A DNA stretch of 61,810 bases from DAOPZC01 sp035353175 (lineage in GTDB: Bacteria; Verrucomicrobiota; Kiritimatiellia; RFP12; UBA1067), in contig DAOPZC010000021.1 of NCBI GenBank assembly GCA_035353175.1, positions 1 to 61,810 on the forward strand, in the 5' to 3' direction. How positions within the stretch are numbered: the first letter of the stretch is position 1; each line of letters starts with the position of its first letter. This document shows positions 54,534 through 61,810 of this stretch, piece after piece. A program made the translations under genes and the position numbers. The notes beneath the pieces were generated by a model. It was not told the DNA's origin and did no database searches. It saw only the letters and a program-made list of their open reading frames with translations.

Positions 54534-57500
54534 TTACATGAGGACGATGATCGTGCCGGCCATGTCGACATCGACCGACAACGGCGACGAATAGGTTGTG
54601 CGCTCACCGTCCGAAACAGCTAGGACGAACACATAGTGTCCAACCTTGTTCGCAGTAACCGCCGTCGAAGCGGAGTGTGGTGTGGTAAAGACCACCTGCG
54701 CGGCGTCGCCTTCGGCGACCGACCACGCATAGGACAGTTCGCATTCCACGGGCTTGCCATCGTCGATTCCCGTGCCAATTGCCGCGCCCGCGCGTTTCTT
54801 GGCAAGACGGCGGCTGGCGAGCGCCGCTTCAACATACGGTTCACGATTGAAATCAGTCTCTGGATGCTGGGCAAGCCAGCGGATTTCGCCCGGCGAGAGT
54901 TCACGCCCGTACACGCGCACATCGTCGACGACACCCGGAAAGATGCGGTAACCCACGACGCCCGTCGTCGTATTGGAAACAATCGAAGATTCTGGGCCGT
55001 TGATATCGGCATCGTTCGACCACTTTGGCTGTGAACCGATGTGCATATTTCTGTCACCGATAAAGCGCCCGCCTTGCGCGGTATTCGCGTAATCCCCGTA
55101 TTTGGACGTGTCATTGGGATAGGTGTCGCCAAACCATGAACTTGCATTCAACTCCTCGCCGTCGAGGTAGAATTTGGAGAGAAGCGTGTTGTGACGGTTC
55201 ACCACGGCACAGACGTGAAGCCAGCGATCCGTAACCGGATAGGACGGCGCTGGATAGTTTAGATATGTTTCCCGGCCCAAGAGTCCACGCTGTGCAATCG
55301 AAAAACCTGGGACAGTCCCTGCAAACTGTCTCATCCCCGGATTGTTGTGCTGTCCGTAGCAGAGCCGCAACGTCAGCTGAACGCTGAACCAGCACGGCGC
55401 GTAGACGGGCGTGTCGTCGGAGGTGTCGCGGTAGACCCACGCCGAAACGGTGCGCCACTCGTCGGCTGGCACACCGTTCGCGTTCGCCTCTGGGAATAAA
55501 AGGCCCGTATCCACCGCACCGTACGGGGGGTAGGCACGGAACCCATACCCACTCACACCCTGCGCAAGAGCCCTTGTCGTGGAGTCGAAAGTGATAGACG
55601 ACGTGCCGCTCACCGCCTCCATCGCGATTTTCGCGCGCGAGACACCGGGCTTCGCGGGGTAGTGGACAAGAAGATTGTCCGTGACCGGATGCGCGGTGGT
55701 CCCCGCGGTCACGGTGATCATGACCGCATTCGTCGTCTCGTTGGCACCATCGGTGCCGATGCAGGCGAGCTCGTAGCTCCCCGCCGCCGAAAAATCCGCA
55801 CGCGTCGTTCCGTCCTTTTGCGGCGTAAACCACACGCCGCCGGGCCCCGCCTTCTTCGCCCACGAGAGACGCACCACGTCGCCGTCCGCATCCGTGGCCG
55901 AGGCGGTAAGGATCACGCCTGCCGGGAATTGTATGGTTCCCGTATCTGCGCTTGCCGTCACCACGGGCACATGGTTTCCATCCCAAGCGGCGGCTCGCGT
56001 CACCTCCACGTCGTCGGACGCCACGATACCCTCAGGCGTCGTTGTAGCAAGGCGGAACACGTAGGCCCCCTCCGCCGGGAGCGTCGCTTCCGTGACGGCA
56101 TTCGCCGGGCGCGTGAATTCGGCCGTAGCAGGGCCCGACACCTGCGTCCAGCCCACCCGGCCACTGTATCCCACCTGGAAGATTCCCGCTTTCGGCGCCA
56201 CATATCCTTCGAGGCGTGCCGCTCCGCCCTTCACCGTGAAGTCGGCGCCCGCGCTCACCTCCGCAGCCCCCAGATAGAGACGTTCGATCGCGTTCGATGA
56301 AAGTGCGCCCTGGTACAGGCGGAAGTCCGCCATATCGCCTTCAAACACACGTGTCGCAGAACCGCTCGAGGAACCGCTGCCGAGCACAAGCGTGGAATCC
56401 TTCGGAATCGAACCCGCCGAATACTTGGCATCACTTGCGCCGGAGAGCTTTCCGTTGATCCAAAGCTCGTAGCGGGCTTTCGCGGAGCCGGTTTCGTCGT
56501 AGACGTAACGGTAGACGGCGGCGAGATGCTGCCACACCCCCTTCTCGATGACGCCTGGCTGGCTCAACGTCTCGACGGTCGAACCCGGCACGGTGTATTG
56601 AAGGGTTGTGTCGTTGATTCCCCGCGTGAAATAGGACGAAAACGACGTACCGTTCATGACCCAACGCGGGAAGTTGTTACTCTGCCCCGCGATACGCACG
56701 ATGGAGGCGTTCGTCGGCATGTGGAGCCAACACGTGTAGGTGGCGTCGCGCAACAAATAGGGGCTCGTGGCCAAGGCGCGTGTGGTGGCCGTACCGTCAA
56801 AATGAAGCGCCTTCATGCCGTTCACACCGTTCGTCACCCATGTGTGATCCGTACAGGAGAGAACGCTCCCCTTGAGCCGGCCGATCATTGCTTCGTCGGG
56901 CGTCGTGAACGAGCCGTCGTCGTTCTTTGTGATGTCCTTCATCGGGAACCACGCCAGAAGGCGGGCGTTGCACACGTTCGCGGCGCCGCGCGCGTATTCT
57001 GCTTGGACTTGTTCTTCCGTCAGGGCCGTGTTGAAGACGCGCACTTCGTCAATCGCGCCATGGAACGGGCGCGTACTGTTCTGGATATTACCGATGTTGA
57101 AGTTATCGGCTACGCAGAGATTCGTGGTCGTCGCACCGTTTTCCACAAAAATCGGCTGTCCGTTCAAGTACATCTTCGCGTTGAACGTGTAATTCGTACA
57201 CGAAACTGTTTTGCCGTTGACGACAACATCGAATGGCTCGTCCTCGCCCGTCACGTCGGTGGAAACAAGGATATGGTTCCAGGCGCACGAATTCACAAAC
57301 AGATTGTTGTAGGCAATATAGTAGGCCTGGAAGCCTTCCGTACTCCAACCCAGCCAACAAAAGAACGTGAACCCCCTATTGCCGAGTTCGGGATGAGACG
57401 CATCGTACCAGTCGTTGATGAAACGCATGTTCAAGGCACTCAGCCCGCTGAGAAGCGTCGGCATCGTGTTGACGTTCTGCTCAGGGCTGAAAAGTGGACC

Positions 57501-57812
57501 GGGATGATTGTCGCGCCAGAACCAGAGGCTCACCGTGCGGCTCTTGAGCCCCGTCATCTTCGTGGAGCTTCGTGCAGAGGCGTTGGCAGAACCGTCATAC
57601 CAGACGGCATTGCCGAGCGCAGCGAAGTTGGTCACGGAGACGCCGGTGCCGGCGGTCAGGTCATATCCGTTGCCGGACTTGTCGGGAATCTTCCCGTCCA
57701 CGATCTCGTCCATCGTGTACCACATGAGCGGCGCGGGCGTTTCCGCGAAACAGATGCTGGCCAGAACCGATCCGACCAGCGCGATCAACCGAATGGGCTT
57801 GTTTCTGTTCAT
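54534..57812 (-). CDS. Large secreted protein with three LamG-type domains and PKD-like repeats
   Basis: 1,092 residues, signal peptide ending ASICFAE. LamG-like units: first about 25-290 (MWYTMDEIVDGKIPDKSGNG, ending GAIDEVRVFNTALTEEQVQ), second about 290-530 (LLAWFPMKDITKN, ending MADFRLYQGALSSNAIERLY), and third about 730-985 (ending GVVDDVRVYGRELSPGEIRW). PKD-like segments sit between and after them (VPVVTASADTGTIQFPAGV). It ends MAGTIIVLM, the shared tail. Ribosome site GAGG precedes ATG 57812. It heads the operon with the sialidase and lyase and lies 105 bp after the AraC gene in an AT-rich promoter-like spacer. Likely a surface glycan-binding protein. Confidence 0.8.
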   Translation of the reverse strand: MNRNKPIRLIALVGSVLASICFAETPAPLMWYTMDEIVDGKIPDKSGNGYDLTAGTGVSVTNFAALGNAVWYDGSANASARSSTKMTGLKSRTVSLWFWRDNHPGPLFSPEQNVNTMPTLLSGLSALNMRFINDWYDASHPELGNRGFTFFCWLGWSTEGFQAYYIAYNNLFVNSCAWNHILVSTDVTGEDEPFDVVVNGKTVSCTNYTFNAKMYLNGQPIFVENGATTTNLCVADNFNIGNIQNSTRPFHGAIDEVRVFNTALTEEQVQAEYARGAANVCNARLLAWFPMKDITKNDDGSFTTPDEAMIGRLKGSVLSCTDHTWVTNGVNGMKALHFDGTATTRALATSPYLLRDATYTCWLHMPTNASIVRIAGQSNNFPRWVMNGTSFSSYFTRGINDTTLQYTVPGSTVETLSQPGVIEKGVWQHLAAVYRYVYDETGSAKARYELWINGKLSGASDAKYSAGSIPKDSTLVLGSGSSSGSATRVFEGDMADFRLYQGALSSNAIERLYLGAAEVSAGADFTVKGGAARLEGYVAPKAGIFQVGYSGRVGWTQVSGPATAEFTRPANAVTEATLPAEGAYVFRLATTTPEGIVASDDVEVTRAAAWDGNHVPVVTASADTGTIQFPAGVILTASATDADGDVVRLSWAKKAGPGGVWFTPQKDGTTRADFSAAGSYELACIGTDGANETTNAVMITVTAGTTAHPVTDNLLVHYPAKPGVSRAKIAMEAVSGTSSITFDSTTRALAQGVSGYGFRAYPPYGAVDTGLLFPEANANGVPADEWRTVSAWVYRDTSDDTPVYAPCWFSVQLTLRLCYGQHNNPGMRQFAGTVPGFSIAQRGLLGRETYLNYPAPSYPVTDRWLHVCAVVNRHNTLLSKFYLDGEELNASSWFGDTYPNDTSKYGDYANTAQGGRFIGDRNMHIGSQPKWSNDADINGPESSIVSNTTTGVVGYRIFPGVVDDVRVYGRELSPGEIRWLAQHPETDFNREPYVEAALASRRLAKKRAGAAIGTGIDDGKPVECELSYAWSVAEGDAAQVVFTTPHSASTAVTANKVGHYVFVLAVSDGERTTYSSPLSVDVDMAGTIIVLM

Positions 57813-57917
57813 TGCAACCTCGTCTTTTTTTGGCTACTGCGTCTAATTTTCTATCACAATCCGCCCATCCATAAATATAAAAAACAACATAACTTTTTTT
57901 ATATGATCGGTTGTCTC

Positions 57918-58823
57918 TCACGCGTGATTCCGTTCCTTCCGCCACGCGCCTGGCGAGGCGCCCACGATACGCTTGAACGCCATGGAAAAATGCGGTGCCG
58001 ACGAGAAACCGAGTTGACGCGCCACGCTTTCGATACTTTGAGAGCGCTTGGACAGAAGTTCTTTCGCACGGCGCACGCGGCAATCGAGAAGAAAAGCGTG
58101 TGGCGGAAGTCCGGTCACACGCTTGAACAGATTGGAGAACGATACGGCGGCGAGTCCTGCGTCTCGTGCGAGGTCCTCCACCGCATGCTCGGCTTCGGGA
58201 TGGGCGCAAATACGGGCAATGGCCGCCTGAATGCGTTCGGACGAAATACGCGATACGGGTGTTTCCGCCACCTCCACAAGAGCCAGCAGCAGTTCCAGTG
58301 CGCCGGCCTTCATCTTGAGGCGCCGCGAGGCGGAACGGCGACCGAGTTCGTCGTAGAGCGCGAAGAGATGGTCGAACGCGGCACGGATGCGCGGCGTGCC
58401 GGTGAAGGAACGTGCGGGAAAATGCGTCAGACGGTCCACAAGCCAGCGCGACTCGGCTGCGGGAAGATCCAGGACTTGTCCCCCACGGCGCGGGATAGCG
58501 AACAGGAGCCGATAAAGCTGGAGGCCTTTGGGATTGTTCCGCATCCGATGCGGCTGGCGAGGGGACGACACAAACACGTCGCCGGGCAGAAACGGGAACT
58601 CCTGGCCATCCGTGTCAAATGCCAGTGTCCCTTTCAAACAGAGGCAGATTTCCATGCACCCCGGATGAATGTGATAGTCAGTACCACGTCGAACGGTTCG
58701 AAAGTTACTCAACCCCAGAAGCGGAATGCAATCCACACCATCAGGACGCAAATCGAGAAAACGCTGTCCCGGCTCGTCGTGATAAACAATGGGGTCAACT
58801 GTCGCCGGAACCCTACCGTTCAT
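57918..58823 (-). CDS. AraC-family regulator with cupin sensor, sialic-acid locus
   Basis: 301 residues. The N-terminal cupin holds YHIHPGCMEICLCLKGTL and FPFLPGDVFVSSPRQPHRM. The C-terminal 100 residues have the two AraC helix-turn-helices (VEDLARDAGLAAVSFSNLF; SIESVARQLGFSSAPHFSMA). ATG 58823 follows AAGGAATTTCTC; the longer frame to 58970 has no better start. It lies directly upstream, on the same strand, of the LamG-sialidase-lyase operon, so it is the likely sensor for that locus. The AT-rich 105-bp spacer 57813-57917 probably carries the operon promoter; no clear tandem repeat was found there. Confidence 0.87.
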   Translation of the reverse strand: MNGRVPATVDPIVYHDEPGQRFLDLRPDGVDCIPLLGLSNFRTVRRGTDYHIHPGCMEICLCLKGTLAFDTDGQEFPFLPGDVFVSSPRQPHRMRNNPKGLQLYRLLFAIPRRGGQVLDLPAAESRWLVDRLTHFPARSFTGTPRIRAAFDHLFALYDELGRRSASRRLKMKAGALELLLALVEVAETPVSRISSERIQAAIARICAHPEAEHAVEDLARDAGLAAVSFSNLFKRVTGLPPHAFLLDCRVRRAKELLSKRSQSIESVARQLGFSSAPHFSMAFKRIVGASPGAWRKERNHA

Positions 58824-58976
58824 ATGAGAAATTCCTTCATGTTCTTGCCGTAAGCATAGGTCAGCGGACGACCGCGAATGAGACGAATCGGGTGAAGCTC
58901 GAAGCCGTCGGAAACGACTTTGTACAAAGCCGAATGACGCCCCCGCTACCCCGTCCCGGCCGCACCGCAACCGTTC

Positions 58977-61631
58977 TTAACGCAAAATCACCATCGACCC
59001 CTTCGTCTCGAACGGCGAACGTTCGACGACGAGCCACGCCTTGCGCGCACCGGCCCGGTAGACGCCGAAGCAGTTGGACGGCTTCACGGCCGATTCCTCA
59101 GCGGTGAGTCCGGCGGCCAGCCGTCCCCAGAACTGCATCGGCGACGCGTAGATCGTCGTCTGCTTGGCGCCGGACTTCTCCTGCACCGCCTGGAGGATCG
59201 CGTCCACCTGCTCGGCGGGGAGTACGGGTCCTGGGAAATGGACTTCCGTAAGCGCAGGCGCTCCCGTGAAGACGGACGCCGCACCCAACGTGGAACCCAG
59301 GGTCAGGCGACGCGTACCCAAGGTCAACGTCTTGAGGGACGTTGTCCCCTTGAAGGCCGCGTCGTCGATTGAAGTGAGCGAAAGGCCGTTCGTGCCCAGC
59401 ACCAGGCCCGTCACCTTTGTGAGCCGGACAAACGCATTCATGCCAACCGTCATCACGTTCGGCAGGCGAAGCGTACCGGGGATCAGATAATCGGTCGCCC
59501 CGTGGAACGCATTGTCCGACACGTTCGTGACCCCGCTGAGGTCCCAATCGTCGAAATTGGAACCGCTCATCCCGGAGCCTGTCCAGGCGAAGCCCCATTG
59601 AGCGGTGTTGCCAAATCCCGTGACCTTGGGGGCACGGATGACGAGGCGTTTCAGATAGCAGCAGCCGCCGATCGTGAACTGGCTGATCATTCCCGTAGCC
59701 TCGGGGCAGATGACGATGACTTCCTCGATCGGCCAATGCGGATAGTCGGTGACGTTGTCCCAGGAATCGTAGTTCTGGATCTCGCCGGGCCACCACTTCA
59801 GAGTCTCCGGCAGGGTCAGACGAGTCGGCATCAGATTGAGATCCCCGCTCGTCTGCAACTCCGGTGTCTTCGGGAAGGTTATACCATCCGCATTCGGCCA
59901 GATGGCCATGCCGGCGACCGACGCCAGCGTCCACTTGTTCCCCAGTGAGTCCCAGATGTCACCGTTCAGATTGAGGTCGCCTCCACCCATACGCCGCTCC
60001 GGTGCGGGCCACATAGCGCCTTTGCCGATCTGATTGTAGGCCTTCCCCAGCCCGACCCAGCGGTCACCATCCGTACGCTTCCAGCAGCTGAGACGCCAGA
60101 AGCCGTTTTCCATCACGCGGTTGGGCTCTGCGTCGTCGCTCATCAGCCAGTCGTGCGCGAAAACCGCCCGCACGGTACCGTCCTTGACGGGCGTGTACGT
60201 GAGCGGATTGACGCGTTCGAGTTCGACGGGGACGCCATCCCACCGCAGGAACTTCGCGCGACGCGGATCCGTGGCGGCATCATCCGGTTCCGAACACGTC
60301 GCCGCCAACGTGATTTCACCGTAATGGTAGTCGCCTTCGCGGTCATCCGAGGCCGTCATCGTCACCGTTTCGTGGTACCGTGCGGCGAAACGCGGATCCT
60401 GAAGCTCCACGGTGACCTTGCGGAACCCGGAATAACGCGCCACCTTCTGGCGGTTCGCCGTACGGAATGTCGTACCGGACACGAAACCGCCGTTCGCTTC
60501 GGCCTCGGCGAGAACGGCCGCCCACGACGGCGTATCCCTCACGTAGAACGTGATCTGTCCTTCAGGCGTCGAGCCCGTACCGAACGCGACGGCCGATGCC
60601 GCGCCGTCGAAGGTCGGTTTTTCGCCGTCGAAATAGACCGTCTTGATTGCCCCGCAGCGGAAGGCGTTCGTGCAGATCGTCAGCGTCTGCCCCGCCGGCG
60701 AGGCGCCGATCACGATGTTCGTCAGTTTGTCGCAGTCCTTGAACGAGTACGTGGCGATCCGCGTGAGGTTACCCGTGAGGCCGAGCTCCACCTCGCCGAT
60801 ATTGCACCCGCGGAAGGCCGCGCCATTGTCGGTCGGTCCGGCCGCGACATGGACGAGCGAGGGCAGGCGCAGGATGCCGGTCATGCCGCTGAAACCGGAC
60901 GAGAACGGACCCCATGACACCGTTGCCGTGGCGGTGAGATTTCCGATTTTCGTGATGCTGGAGAAGTCCCACTTCCTGCCCACGTCCGCCGTCCATTTGT
61001 TTGCCATATGCGAGGCGGGATCGATCAGCGTCGTCGCCTTGGGCACGCGATAGACGAGATTCGTCAGCTGATCACCTAAGCCGTTCAGGCCCCAACTGCC
61101 GATGTTTCCCGTGTAATCAGGTTCATCGACAATGAGCTCCCGCACGCGATACGGATTAGGTCCCCCATCGATGTGAAACACGTCCCGCCAGCCGTCCGAC
61201 GCGAGCGTGCCAGGCGTGTGCAGACCGGTCATGTACGCAGCGGGAACAGTGTTGTTTGTTGCGTTTGGCCCGTCGTTCGGACGGAAACAATAGGAGCTGA
61301 GGTGCGAGAATTTCCACACCGCATTCGTGGCGGGGTCGACACGCGGGTCGGATCCTGTAATCGTGCCGTGCATGTCCAGATAGGCAGGGCCATTCGCCGC
61401 AACGACACCTGCACCGAACACGGACTGCCCGGAGATGCCGACCCCGAGTCCGAAACCATTATGCGCCGTGGTGCGGTAGACCCTCAGGACCAGCCCGTTC
61501 TGGTCGTTCGTGGCCGTGCCGGCCGTCTGGGTTTCATTCGTCCACGTTACCGTCCAATTCGGCAGCTCCGCATGTGCCACGAAAAGCGTCGTGAAGGCAG
61601 CGGCACTCAACAGCATTCTTGAAAGTCTCAT
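58977..61631 (-). CDS. BspA-like leucine-rich-repeat surface protein
   Basis: 884 residues, signal peptide ending TTLFVAHAE. Two BspA/LRR_5-type regions: about 220-340 (FRGCNIGEVELGLTGNLTRI, DCDKLTNIVIGASPAGQTL) and about 650-810 (VIVICPEATGMISQF, LKTLTLGTRRLTLGSTLG), separated by a beta-rich segment. It ends KGSMVILR, the shared tail. BspA-type repeats usually mediate adhesion to host or other bacterial proteins. ATG 61631 follows GAGGAG. It converges on nothing; the AraC gene follows 153 bp downstream on the same strand. Nothing was recognised in the last 179 bp of the window. Confidence 0.75.
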   Translation of the reverse strand: MRLSRMLLSAAAFTTLFVAHAELPNWTVTWTNETQTAGTATNDQNGLVLRVYRTTAHNGFGLGVGISGQSVFGAGVVAANGPAYLDMHGTITGSDPRVDPATNAVWKFSHLSSYCFRPNDGPNATNNTVPAAYMTGLHTPGTLASDGWRDVFHIDGGPNPYRVRELIVDEPDYTGNIGSWGLNGLGDQLTNLVYRVPKATTLIDPASHMANKWTADVGRKWDFSSITKIGNLTATATVSWGPFSSGFSGMTGILRLPSLVHVAAGPTDNGAAFRGCNIGEVELGLTGNLTRIATYSFKDCDKLTNIVIGASPAGQTLTICTNAFRCGAIKTVYFDGEKPTFDGAASAVAFGTGSTPEGQITFYVRDTPSWAAVLAEAEANGGFVSGTTFRTANRQKVARYSGFRKVTVELQDPRFAARYHETVTMTASDDREGDYHYGEITLAATCSEPDDAATDPRRAKFLRWDGVPVELERVNPLTYTPVKDGTVRAVFAHDWLMSDDAEPNRVMENGFWRLSCWKRTDGDRWVGLGKAYNQIGKGAMWPAPERRMGGGDLNLNGDIWDSLGNKWTLASVAGMAIWPNADGITFPKTPELQTSGDLNLMPTRLTLPETLKWWPGEIQNYDSWDNVTDYPHWPIEEVIVICPEATGMISQFTIGGCCYLKRLVIRAPKVTGFGNTAQWGFAWTGSGMSGSNFDDWDLSGVTNVSDNAFHGATDYLIPGTLRLPNVMTVGMNAFVRLTKVTGLVLGTNGLSLTSIDDAAFKGTTSLKTLTLGTRRLTLGSTLGAASVFTGAPALTEVHFPGPVLPAEQVDAILQAVQEKSGAKQTTIYASPMQFWGRLAAGLTAEESAVKPSNCFGVYRAGARKAWLVVERSPFETKGSMVILR

Positions 61632-61810
61632 ATCTTCATCTCCTCACGTTCTTACCCATTTTATGATATCAAAGCCCGTTGAAGAACACGCACGTGCGGT
61701 CATCGTCCGCGCCACCTCAAGAGACCCGTGGCATATCTCCAGTCTTAATTATTAAATGATGCTTGGGCACTTGACTCCTACGATGATGGCGGGGTAAGCT
61801 GTTGGCCATG

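Noticed and set aside
56526..58853. A 775-codon open frame on the plus strand
   Set aside because: It runs antisense across both the LamG protein and the AraC regulator, and its composition is not protein-like.

Overview
The window looks like part of a chromosome from an uncultured Kiritimatiellota-like member of the PVC group (Verrucomicrobiota and relatives), probably an anaerobic or gut-associated glycan degrader. This is inferred from gene content: XylR-type regulators (LacI-like sensor plus AraC helix-turn-helix), a DUF5107-TPR giant, a diheme hydrazine-synthase-alpha-like protein, LamG and BspA-type surface proteins, a gingipain-like C25 peptidase, many secreted glycosidases, and high GC content with occasional TTG starts. 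No rRNA, tRNA, CRISPR array or phage was seen.

Layout. 1-2126: a cut-off xylose isomerase gene divergent from an AraC regulator, with a 13-bp tandem repeat (21-bp period) between them. 2114-15370: a long minus-strand glycan locus: DUF5107-TPR, DUF4832-like hydrolase, Tat-exported TIM barrel, GH16, GH101/129-like, GH27, DUF1097 membrane protein, GH5 mannanase-like. 15491-19018: a diheme TolB/HzsA-like protein divergent from XylR paralogue 1. 19159-30830: a second minus-strand locus: mannose-6-phosphate-isomerase-like protein, ROK kinase, GH2/GH5-like hydrolase, a GH42-like gene broken by a 1,000-bp IS630-type element, and GH78 rhamnosidase. 30996-33593: XylR paralogues 2 and 3. 33590-39324: a housekeeping string (dus, unknown secreted protein, hemW, recO, parvulin lipoprotein) ending in a strong terminator. 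39409-45369: PqqD-like protein and C25 peptidase, then an unknown secreted protein and a small lipoprotein. 45684-61631: large surface proteins and a sialic-acid locus (GH33 sialidase, N-acetylneuraminate lyase, LamG protein, AraC regulator, GH42-like hydrolase, BspA-like protein).

How it fits together. The DUF5107 operon and the isomerase/ROK operon carry the same promoter design: a pair of TTGCGCAA palindromes 22-23 bp apart, abutting a -35 TTGTTT and a -10 TAYGCT. One XylR-type activator therefore probably controls both; the better candidate is the one whose own gene diverges from the second site. Four large non-enzymatic secreted proteins (42625, 45684, 57812, 61631) end in the same short tail, G-[T/S]-three hydrophobics-[F/L]-x-COOH. 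That tail is a candidate sorting or assembly signal and is the most novel lead here. No recognisable sugar transporter is present apart from the DUF1097 membrane protein.
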